Source: CAZADA01 sp964636945 (GTDB taxonomy: Bacteria > Pseudomonadota > Alphaproteobacteria > Caulobacterales > Maricaulaceae). From it: a DNA stretch of 17,225 nucleotides. Shown piece by piece: positions 1 through 5,856 of this stretch (within the stretch, counting starts at the first letter, position 1; every line of letters begins with the position of its first letter). The notes beneath the pieces were generated by a model. The model saw only the letters and a program-made list of their open reading frames with translations, was not told where the DNA came from and ran no database searches. A program made the position numbers and the translations under genes. Where the stretch lies: the NCBI GenBank assembly GCA_964636945.1, contig CAZWVH010000061.1, positions 1 through 17,225 on the forward strand. The letters run 5' to 3'.

Positions 1-578
1 TGTTCGGCGTGCCGATTGAGGGCATGGACCCGATGATCCGGCGCAACGCCAAAGCGATTAATTTCGGTATTATCTATGGAATCTCCGCGTTTGGGCTCGC
101 CAATAATCTGGGCATTGAGCGCGACGAGGCGGCGGCCTACATCAAAGCCTATTTCGAGAAATTCCCCGGCATTAAAGACTATATGGACTCGATGAAGCAG
201 TTCTGCCGAGAGAACGGCTATGTCAAAACCATTTTCGGCCGCCACTGCCACTATCCCGAGATCAACACCAAAAACCCCAATCTGCGGGCATTTGCTGAAC
301 GCCAAGCCATCAACGCGCCGCTGCAAGGCTCGGCGGCGGACATCATTTTTCGCGCCATGGCGCGCATGCCTGGCGAGCTCGCCAAGGCCAAGCTCAATGC
401 GCGTATGCTGCTTCAGGTGCATGACGAATTGGTGTTCGAATGCCCCGAAGACCAAGCCGATAAGGTGTGCGCATTGGTGTCTGACGTGATGGCGAAGGCG
501 TGCCTGCCGGCGCTTGATCTTTCCGTGCCGCTGGTGGTGGACACGGGCGTGGGCGGAACCTGGGCTGAAGCTCATTAG
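1..578 (+). CDS. polA: DNA polymerase I, C-terminal part (5' truncated by window edge)
   Basis: This is the last roughly 190 residues of family A DNA polymerase I, which fills gaps in excision repair and replaces Okazaki primers. The first complete codon is at position 3, and the gene starts outside the window. The finger-domain O-helix is visible as RRNAKAINFGIIYG near the left edge. Its Arg, Lys and Tyr contact the incoming dNTP. The palm motif C VHDELVFE follows, with its metal-binding Asp encoded at 423-425. The end, WAEAH, resembles the WDQAH end of E. coli Pol I, so the C-terminus looks complete. Nothing appears broken. The next gene starts about 80 bp downstream on the same strand, with no obvious terminator between them. 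The 5'-nuclease and proofreading regions cannot be judged here. Confidence 0.97.
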   Translation, partial: FGVPIEGMDPMIRRNAKAINFGIIYGISAFGLANNLGIERDEAAAYIKAYFEKFPGIKDYMDSMKQFCRENGYVKTIFGRHCHYPEINTKNPNLRAFAERQAINAPLQGSAADIIFRAMARMPGELAKAKLNARMLLQVHDELVFECPEDQADKVCALVSDVMAKACLPALDLSVPLVVDTGVGGTWAEAH

Positions 579-660
579 ATAAGGCCTGGCCTCGACGCTT
601 TGTCTGACGCAATATTAGCGAGGCGATCAGTCGATGCACGGCCAGGAGGATGGGGCTGAT

Positions 661-1890
661 ATGGCAAGCGATGAGCAACCTAAGAAACGTTGGCTGTTGG
701 CCGAATTCGTTTCATTCATTTCGATCAACTGGATCTTCTTTTTTGTTTTGGTGACGATTGGCGCGGCCGTCATCGGCTGGGTGCGGTATGATATTTCACT
801 GCTTCAACCGATCGAAAAAATTGCTTACGAACAGCGCCAATACCGCCAGGAGGAGGAAGCGCGCGAACTGCGCGAACGTATGGCTGGTCGGCATTTGTCG
901 CTGGCCAATAGCTTGTTGAATGTGGGCGCTGTCAATGAGGCCCAAGCGGAATTTGAAGAGGTTCTGCGTCTGGATCCGGAAAACGCGGAGGCTCACTTTG
1001 GAGTAATGAAGTCGCGTTTGTTCACATCTTTTGATCGGGAAGATTTTGAACTCCACATTATTGAGCAACGCGCCTCATTATTGCTCAACGAACGGTCCGA
1101 CGATCCCCATGTTCTATGGTTTTTGGGACAAATTTTTCACTATATTGAACCGGACTTGGCGCGCGACTATTACGTTGCGGCCATCAACATTGAACCTGAA
1201 TTGGCTGCCGGTTACTACAATCTTGGAGTGTTGGACGACCTCGCGGGGGATCCGGAAGGCGCGCTGGCAAACTACCGAACGGCCTCTGAACTATCGCCAT
1301 GGCATTCGTCGTATCGTAATAACTTGGGTTATCAGCTGTTGCGGCAGGGCAAGTATCGCGAAGCGTCGGAGCAATATATTGCGTTACTGGAACTCGATCC
1401 CGATTATCTGCTTTCATACTACACACTGGGGATAGCGGCGCGCGCCATTGGCGACCTGCGTTGGTCGAGCCGTGTTCAAGACATTCTTCAAACGAAGTTG
1501 CTCGATGATGCGCTTGTCATGTCGGGTGAAAACTCCGGCGCCTGGTTTTTTCATGTCGGGCGCACACAACCGGTCTATGTGGACACAGTCGCCAAGCGAC
1601 GCGCCTATGCAGACATGAGCCAAGCCACGACGATGGCGGCCATGGGACGTCAAGACGCAGCATTCCAATTGATGGTGCGCGCGCGATCACATGGGGCTGA
1701 AAACTTTGACGACATCGTTGCCTTGAGTGTGTACGACGCGCAAAGACTGATCGACGCGCAGCCGCAATGGTCCGAAAATGTGCACGAATTTTTGGCGCTA
1801 ACCGACGCCTCGCCGCCGTCGTCGCGCGCCACGCTGGTCGGAAATAATGCGGGTGAGGCCGATGGCGGAACCAATGAAGGCGCTCCCTAA
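661..1890 (+). CDS. Membrane-anchored TPR protein, predicted periplasmic
   Basis: I do not recognise a named family. From the ATG at 661 the protein has about 409 residues. A basic N-terminus (KKRW) precedes one hydrophobic segment at about residues 12-38, followed by a Glu/Arg/Gln-rich stretch likely to be helical. TPR-like repeats come next, for example LANSLLNVGAVNEAQAEFEE and NLGYQLLRQGKYREASEQYI, and a low-complexity C-terminal tail closes the protein. The positive-inside rule suggests the TPR part lies in the periplasm (inference). The 661 start is favoured by AGGAGG at 644-649, but an in-frame ATG at 634 would add nine residues. Its stop overlaps the next gene's ATG by one base, so the two are probably co-translated. 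TPRs usually bind other proteins, and chvI-chvG lies about 670 bp downstream. Composition looks somewhat more AT-rich than the genes further right. Confidence 0.8.
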   Translation: MASDEQPKKRWLLAEFVSFISINWIFFFVLVTIGAAVIGWVRYDISLLQPIEKIAYEQRQYRQEEEARELRERMAGRHLSLANSLLNVGAVNEAQAEFEEVLRLDPENAEAHFGVMKSRLFTSFDREDFELHIIEQRASLLLNERSDDPHVLWFLGQIFHYIEPDLARDYYVAAINIEPELAAGYYNLGVLDDLAGDPEGALANYRTASELSPWHSSYRNNLGYQLLRQGKYREASEQYIALLELDPDYLLSYYTLGIAARAIGDLRWSSRVQDILQTKLLDDALVMSGENSGAWFFHVGRTQPVYVDTVAKRRAYADMSQATTMAAMGRQDAAFQLMVRARSHGAENFDDIVALSVYDAQRLIDAQPQWSENVHEFLALTDASPPSSRATLVGNNAGEADGGTNEGAP

Positions 1891-2294
1891 TGTCGCTTGA
1901 AAGCCGGCCTTTAAGGGCGATTATAACCGGAATGTGCCTTTCAGGCTTGCACGCGTTCGGCGCTCTGGCGTTGCAGTCAGACACATTGGACGGTCTGTGG
2001 CGTCGCGACGCCGATGGCTTGGTGCTCCAAATCGATGGCATTAGCGGTGATTTTATCAATGACACGCGGCCTGAATGGGAAAGCGGCCCGCCGGCGTTTC
2101 AAGCTCTTGTTCCGTCTGGACCAGGCGAATGGACAGCCGCATCGCAAGAACAACATCTCGACACGGGCCAAATTTACACCACGATTTGCACCTTAACGCT
2201 CCAAGAACCCGATGCGTTTCTCGCTGTGTGTAAAGGCCGGCGAAATGTTTATCGACACATTTATCGCCGCCATGAGGGCAATTTGGGCGTGTAG
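1890..2294 (+). CDS. Small secreted protein of unknown function
   Basis: This frame encodes 134 residues. The N-terminus looks like a Sec signal peptide: Arg residues at 6 and 9, then a hydrophobic stretch (IITGMCLSGLHAFGALAL), with likely cleavage after ALA near residue 27. The mature part is about 105 residues and opens with DTLDGLWRRDADGLVLQIDG. This Gly-Trp and alternating pattern suggests a small beta-rich domain, but I cannot assign a family. Two Cys lie about 14 residues apart near the C-terminus (ICTLTL and AVCKGR) and could form a disulphide in the periplasm (inference). The ATG uses the last A of the upstream TAA stop, so expression is probably coupled to the TPR gene. Both products are predicted to sit outside the cytoplasm and may work together. 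Confidence 0.65.
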   Translation: MSLESRPLRAIITGMCLSGLHAFGALALQSDTLDGLWRRDADGLVLQIDGISGDFINDTRPEWESGPPAFQALVPSGPGEWTAASQEQHLDTGQIYTTICTLTLQEPDAFLAVCKGRRNVYRHIYRRHEGNLGV

Positions 2295-2559
2295 ACTGAT
2301 CGCTTTTACCGAACGGCGGGCGGCATTCGTTGTGCCACATGTGTGTCCTCGCCCTCGTTTGGGTTGTGGACTCTTGGAGTTCAGCTGCAGACCGGAACGA
2401 CTTCCAATCAAATTCGATTGACCGTCTGTTTGTACACGCTCGATGCAAAGCATATGTTATTGTGTGACTTGGAGATATGCTGTGTGATGCAGCAATACGG
2501 CTTGGCCATTGTGCAGTGGCGCGATAGACAAGCCGGGCTGTGAAATGTTGGATGAGTTC
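2295..2559 (+). promoter_or_regulatory. Intergenic leader upstream of chvI with candidate promoter
   Basis: This 265-bp gap holds no gene I can support; the short frames crossing it have no recognisable content. A possible sigma-70 promoter is TTGTAC at 2430-2435, a 17-bp spacer, and TATGTT at 2453-2458. Downstream lie an inverted repeat (AGCATAT 2449-2455 with ATATGCT 2475-2481) and a short hairpin (TGCTG 2478-2482 with CAGCA 2490-2494). These could be a regulator site or leader RNA structure. The calls are by eye and weak, and a promoter further upstream is not excluded. Confidence 0.35.
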
Positions 2560-3258
2560 ATGACGACAATTGCTTTGGTCGACGACGACGAAAATATCCT
2601 GGAATCGGTCTCCATGTTTCTGGAGGACGAGGGATACCACATCCGGCGTTTTTCGGATGGCGCCGCCGCCTTCGCGGCCCTTTCCGATTCGCCACCCGAT
2701 CTTGCCGTGCTGGACATTAAAATGCCGCGCATGGATGGCTGGGAACTCCTGCGCCGGCTTCGGCAAAGTTCGAACTTGCCAGTGATTTTTCTCACATCGC
2801 GTGATGAAGAAATCGACGAAGTCGTGGGCCTCAATCTTGGCGCTGACGACTATGTGCGCAAACCATTTTCGCGCCGTTTGCTGAGCGAACGCATCAAGGC
2901 CGTATTACGCCGGTCTTATAGCCCACCCCAAGGCGCCCCCGGAGAGGATTCCTCGGCGGCCATTGTGCGGGGCAAGTTGATGCTAGACCCCAATCGGCAT
3001 GTGTGCGCCTGGAACGGTGAACCTGTTCGGCTCACCGTGACGGAGTTTTTGATTTTACAGGCTTTGGCCCAACGCCCAGGATTTGTGAAAAATCGCGACC
3101 AACTGATGGACGCGGCTTATGACGACCAAGTGTATGTGGATGATCGGACGATCGACAGCCACATCAAACGTCTAAGACGCAAGTTCCGCGCGGTGGACGA
3201 ATCCTTTGACGGCATTGAGACACTCTATGGCGTCGGATACCGCTACAAAGAAGCCTAA
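2560..3258 (+). CDS. chvI: Response regulator ChvI (OmpR/PhoB family)
   Basis: This is a 232-residue DNA-binding response regulator. The receiver domain (about 1-120) has acidic residues D8-D10, phosphoacceptor D52 in LDIKMPRMDG, T79 and K101 (VRKPFS). A PhoB-type winged-helix domain follows (about 135-230), ending in GIETLYGVGYRYKEA. The N-terminus TTIALVDDDENIL and the partner kinase fit ChvI rather than a generic OmpR. In alphaproteobacteria ChvI controls envelope, acid and cell-wall stress genes (established for the family). I chose the ATG at 2560 because it gives the family N-terminus and has GGATGAG just upstream. In-frame ATGs at 2509 and 2545 would add residues not expected in the family. 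The kinase gene starts inside the 3' end of this one, so the two are coupled. Confidence 0.93.
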   Translation: MTTIALVDDDENILESVSMFLEDEGYHIRRFSDGAAAFAALSDSPPDLAVLDIKMPRMDGWELLRRLRQSSNLPVIFLTSRDEEIDEVVGLNLGADDYVRKPFSRRLLSERIKAVLRRSYSPPQGAPGEDSSAAIVRGKLMLDPNRHVCAWNGEPVRLTVTEFLILQALAQRPGFVKNRDQLMDAAYDDQVYVDDRTIDSHIKRLRRKFRAVDESFDGIETLYGVGYRYKEA

Positions 3259-4888
3259 GATAAAGCGACCCTTCAAGCCGGTGGAGTTTATCGCCGGTTT
3301 GATGCGCTCGCGTATCACGCTGACAATTTTATTGATCAACGCCCTCGCGCTCACGATCATCGTGATCGGCGCGACACGTCTTGGCGGCCTGCGGGACCGG
3401 TTGGTCAAGGAACGCGTGAGCATGCTCAGCATTCAAGCGACTGTTCTTGCCCACAGCATTGCCGAAACGGCAACCGATGAGGACGGGTCGGGTCTATTGA
3501 TTGAGAAAATTCCCGGTGTACTGCAAAGTATTTATATTCCCTCTGGAACGCGAGTGAGGGTGTTTAATAGTATCGGAGAGCCCATAGAGGACGCCGATAG
3601 CTTCAATATCCAAAGTCGAATCGAGAGTTCCTATTTGCCTGACCTAGATCCAGGCTTTGTTGAGCGCATTCGTGACTTGGCCCCTTCCTTTGGTGACATT
3701 CAAGTTTCCAGCGGCATGAGCTATGAGACGTTGGAGGAAGAGATCTCCGCAGCGTTGGAACTGCGTCCTGAGGCAACCCGTACGACGGACTCAACCGAAC
3801 CGCCCTATGTTTATTCTGAGCGGCGCATGTCGGACGGTCAGATTGTGGTGAGTGTGTCGGTGCCCATCCAACGGGTGCAATTGGTGCGTGGCGTCTTGAA
3901 CGTCCAATCGGGCGGCGTGGATTCCATCGTTCAAGAACAGCGTCGGTTCATTTTCGTGGTGGCTTTGCTTGCCGCGGCGGTGGCCGTGGGGGCGTCCATT
4001 CTTGGCGCTCTATCGATCACTTTGCCCGTGCGTCGCTTGGCCGAGGCGGCCCACCGCATTCGCACCGAAGGACCAGGGAACGCCAATATTCCCCGCATTC
4101 CGGGCAAATGGGAGGTGGGGCGGTTATCTGAAGCCATGGCGAAGATGACCGATGCGCTGGTCGAGCGCATGCACGCCATCCAGAGTTTCTCCACCGACGT
4201 TGCGCATGAGCTGAAAAACCCAATGTGTTCGCTGCGGTCGGCGGTGGAGACTTTGCCCACAATTCGAGACGCCGAACGTCAAGAGCGGCTTTTGCGCGTC
4301 ATGCATCGCGATTTGATCCGTCTCGATCGCTTGATCACGGAGATATCTCGGGCCGGTCGGGTGGATGCCGAATTGGCCAATTCGCGCGCCGATCCGCTGG
4401 ACCTGCAGAGTTTTTTGGTGGACTTGGTGGAAATGTATTCGGTGACGCGCTCTCAGGGCGAACCGGATGTGGTGTTCTCTCAAGACATTCCCACACATAG
4501 CGCGCGGGTTCGGGCGGCTGAAGAGCCGCTCAGTCACGTTTTCCGCAATGTGATCGACAATGCCCGCACTTACTCGCCGGCCGATCGGCCGGTACGGATC
4601 ACACTGCGCCATGAGGTCAATGGCGGACGGCCGATGGCTGTGGCGGAAGTGGAGGATGGCGGTCCCGGCGTGCCGGAGGAGAATCTCGACCGCATTTTTG
4701 ATCGTTTTTACACGGAGCGCAGCAATGGCTCTGGCAACGACAATCGTGATCATTCAGGATTGGGGTTGGCAATCGCCAAGCAAATCATAGAAGCGCACGA
4801 TGGACGAATTTGGGCGTCGAATATTCCTGGCGGCAACGGAAAATCTGCAGGAGCGAGGTTCACGATCGCATTGCCGCTGGACCGATAA
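3227..4888 (+). CDS. chvG: Sensor histidine kinase ChvG
   Basis: This is an inner-membrane sensor kinase of about 553 residues, partner of ChvI. TM1 is at about residues 29-50 and a periplasmic sensor region spans about 55-235. TM2 lies at about 240-263, followed by HAMP. The HisKA domain carries the phosphoacceptor H327 in DVAHELKNP. The HATPase domain has an N box (RNVIDNARTYSP), G1 (EDGGPGVPEENLDRIFDRF) and G2 (HSGLGLAIAKQI). All catalytic motifs are intact. After the H-box the sequence is MCSL, where I would expect LTSL; this is minor. The ATG at 3227 overlaps chvI by 32 nt; a TTG at 3206 is less likely. In Agrobacterium and Sinorhizobium the periplasmic protein ExoR restrains ChvG, and no exoR homologue is visible here. 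The expected downstream neighbour hprK is absent. Confidence 0.92.
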   Translation: MASDTATKKPKIKRPFKPVEFIAGLMRSRITLTILLINALALTIIVIGATRLGGLRDRLVKERVSMLSIQATVLAHSIAETATDEDGSGLLIEKIPGVLQSIYIPSGTRVRVFNSIGEPIEDADSFNIQSRIESSYLPDLDPGFVERIRDLAPSFGDIQVSSGMSYETLEEEISAALELRPEATRTTDSTEPPYVYSERRMSDGQIVVSVSVPIQRVQLVRGVLNVQSGGVDSIVQEQRRFIFVVALLAAAVAVGASILGALSITLPVRRLAEAAHRIRTEGPGNANIPRIPGKWEVGRLSEAMAKMTDALVERMHAIQSFSTDVAHELKNPMCSLRSAVETLPTIRDAERQERLLRVMHRDLIRLDRLITEISRAGRVDAELANSRADPLDLQSFLVDLVEMYSVTRSQGEPDVVFSQDIPTHSARVRAAEEPLSHVFRNVIDNARTYSPADRPVRITLRHEVNGGRPMAVAEVEDGGPGVPEENLDRIFDRFYTERSNGSGNDNRDHSGLGLAIAKQIIEAHDGRIWASNIPGGNGKSAGARFTIALPLDR

Positions 4889-4926
4889 AAGCCATGATAT
4901 GACAACGGTTTGTTAGTGGAAAGGCA

Positions 4927-5016
4927 ATGATACTGGCATCCAGAAACAATGGGCGCACGGTCATGCGAGAGGGGTGTGCGCGCCGGGGGCCAATGCCAGA
5001 CGGGAAGCGCGCATGA
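4927..5016 (+). other. 29-codon open frame between chvG and the EIIA gene
   Basis: This short frame starts with ATG at 4927 and ends with a TGA overlapping the EIIA-Man ATG in an ATGA junction. The predicted peptide is basic (MILASRNNGRTVM at its start) and resembles no domain I know. It occupies the spot where hprK often lies in alphaproteobacteria. It shows no HPr kinase Walker motif and is far too short to be one. It may be a coupling leader, a relic or chance. Confidence 0.2.
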
Positions 5017-5420
5017 TCGGGGTTGTGGTTGTCACTCACGGACGGCTGGCCTTGGAATTGATCCAAGCAGCCGAACACGTGGTTGGCCGTCAGGACAATG
5101 TAGCGGCTCTGTGCATTGGTCCCGAGGACGATCTGGAAACCGCGCGGAACGCAGTGCGCGAAGCAGTTGAACGCGTGGATTCGGGCAAAGGCGTGATCAT
5201 CTTGACCGACATGTTCGGCGGAACGCCCGCCAACCTTGCCATTTCATTATTGGAGCGCGATCGCGTCGAGGTTCTGGCCGGGGCCAATCTGCCCATGTTG
5301 ATTAAGCTGGCTGAAGCGCGTGGGCGCACCGACTTACCCGGTGTTGCACAGTCGGCTATGGAGGCGGGTCGCAAATACATCGCCATCGCCAGCCGCGTTC
5401 TGGACGGAAAAAAACCATAG
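5013..5420 (+). CDS. PTS EIIA component, mannose family (regulatory PTS)
   Basis: The 135-residue single-domain EIIA-Man protein is cytoplasmic and accepts phosphate from HPr. The phosphorylatable His is H9 in VVTHGRLALEL, and the conserved core LTDMFGGTPANLA is present. Length matches stand-alone EIIA-Man proteins of alphaproteobacteria. No EIIB or EIIC gene is nearby, so a regulatory phosphorelay is more likely than sugar uptake (inference from context). The ATG at 5013 gives the family start MIGVVVVTHG, has GGGAAG at 5002-5007 and overlaps a short upstream frame by ATGA. An upstream in-frame GTG at 4974 would add a non-conserved extension. The HPr gene follows after 19 bp. Confidence 0.92.
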   Translation: MIGVVVVTHGRLALELIQAAEHVVGRQDNVAALCIGPEDDLETARNAVREAVERVDSGKGVIILTDMFGGTPANLAISLLERDRVEVLAGANLPMLIKLAEARGRTDLPGVAQSAMEAGRKYIAIASRVLDGKKP

Positions 5421-5439
5421 TCAATTTAAGAGATATCCC

Positions 5440-5709
5440 ATGAGCGTCAGCGCCAGCGCCGTCATTGTGAACCCGCGTGGACTGCACGCCCGCGCCGCCG
5501 CCAAGTTTGTTGCGCTGGTTCAATCTTTTGACGCCAAGGTTGCCGTATCCCGCGATGCGATCACGGTGGACGCGGATTCCATCATGGAAGTGTTGATGCT
5601 GGCCGCACCGATGGGCACGGAGATTGAAATCACGACAGATGGACCACAGGCCAATGAAGCATTGGCGGCGCTGATTGAACTGGTCAATTCCGGTTTCGGG
5701 GAGGCTTGA
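5440..5709 (+). CDS. ptsH: HPr phosphocarrier protein (regulatory PTS)
   Basis: The 89-residue HPr-family phosphocarrier has the active-site His at H16 in NPRGLHARAAAKF, phosphorylated by an EI enzyme not encoded here. It passes phosphate to EIIA proteins such as its neighbour. The second regulatory site is kept as S47 in ADSIMEVLML; in species with HPr kinase this Ser is phosphorylated. The ATG at 5440 gives the normal family N-terminus and is preceded by AAGAG. It lies 19 bp after the EIIA gene, so the two are probably co-transcribed. The name npr is also used for such proteins in alphaproteobacteria. Confidence 0.93.
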   Translation: MSVSASAVIVNPRGLHARAAAKFVALVQSFDAKVAVSRDAITVDADSIMEVLMLAAPMGTEIEITTDGPQANEALAALIELVNSGFGEA

Positions 5710-5717
5710 GAGCAAAG

Positions 5718-5747
5718 TTGAAGCGGGACAGCGTATAACGATATGGT
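5718..5747 (+). promoter_or_regulatory. Candidate ahcY promoter
   Basis: A possible sigma-70 promoter is TTGAAG (5718-5723), an 18-bp spacer, and TATGGT (5742-5747). It would start transcription close to the palindromic operator just downstream, a natural place for repression. The match is modest and made by eye. Confidence 0.3.
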
Positions 5748-5754
5748 TATGTGC

Positions 5755-5776
5755 CGTATAAAGATATCTTTATATG
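5755..5776 (+). promoter_or_regulatory. Palindromic operator upstream of ahcY (SahR-like site)
   Basis: TATAAAGATATCTTTATA at 5757-5774 is a perfect 18-bp palindrome. It extends to 22 bp (5755-5776), with outer C and G pairing and only the 5756/5775 pair mismatched. Long AT-rich palindromes of this form before SAM-cycle genes are, to my recollection, sites of ArsR-family SAH-responsive repressors (SahR) in Proteobacteria. The assignment to SahR is inference, as no regulator gene is in the window. The palindrome itself is directly seen. Confidence 0.65.
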
Positions 5777-5833
5777 AACTTGCTCTGTGCCGTGGGTGGT
5801 GCTAAAAGACGGCCAAGTTGGACTTCCCACCAC
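5777..5833 (+). promoter_or_regulatory. Candidate structured RNA leader of ahcY (hairpin plus pseudoknot)
   Basis: AACTTG (5777-5782) pairs with CAAGTT (5814-5819), and GCCGT (5789-5793) pairs with ACGGC (5809-5813). Together they form an 11-bp stem with a 6-nt bulge and a 15-nt loop. In the loop, GTGGTG (5796-5801) can pair with CACCAC (5828-5833), giving an H-type pseudoknot ending 14 nt before the GGAG ribosome-binding site (5847-5850). The loop also has GCTAAAAG, reminiscent of the conserved tail of SAM-II riboswitches. It does not match the SAH riboswitch consensus I remember. Folding was done by eye and no family is assigned. Confidence 0.3.
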
Positions 5834-5856
5834 AACCGCCATGCATGGAGCGATCA

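Noticed and set aside
2056..2766. 236-codon minus-strand frame spanning the small secreted gene, the gap and chvI
   Set aside because: It covers two good plus-strand genes and shows no domain. The stretch in the gap alone is not convincing.
5710..5856. Canonical SAH riboswitch upstream of ahcY
   Set aside because: The conserved GAGG/GCGCUGC and GCCAGGCUC elements I remember for that family are not seen. Only a different fold is possible.
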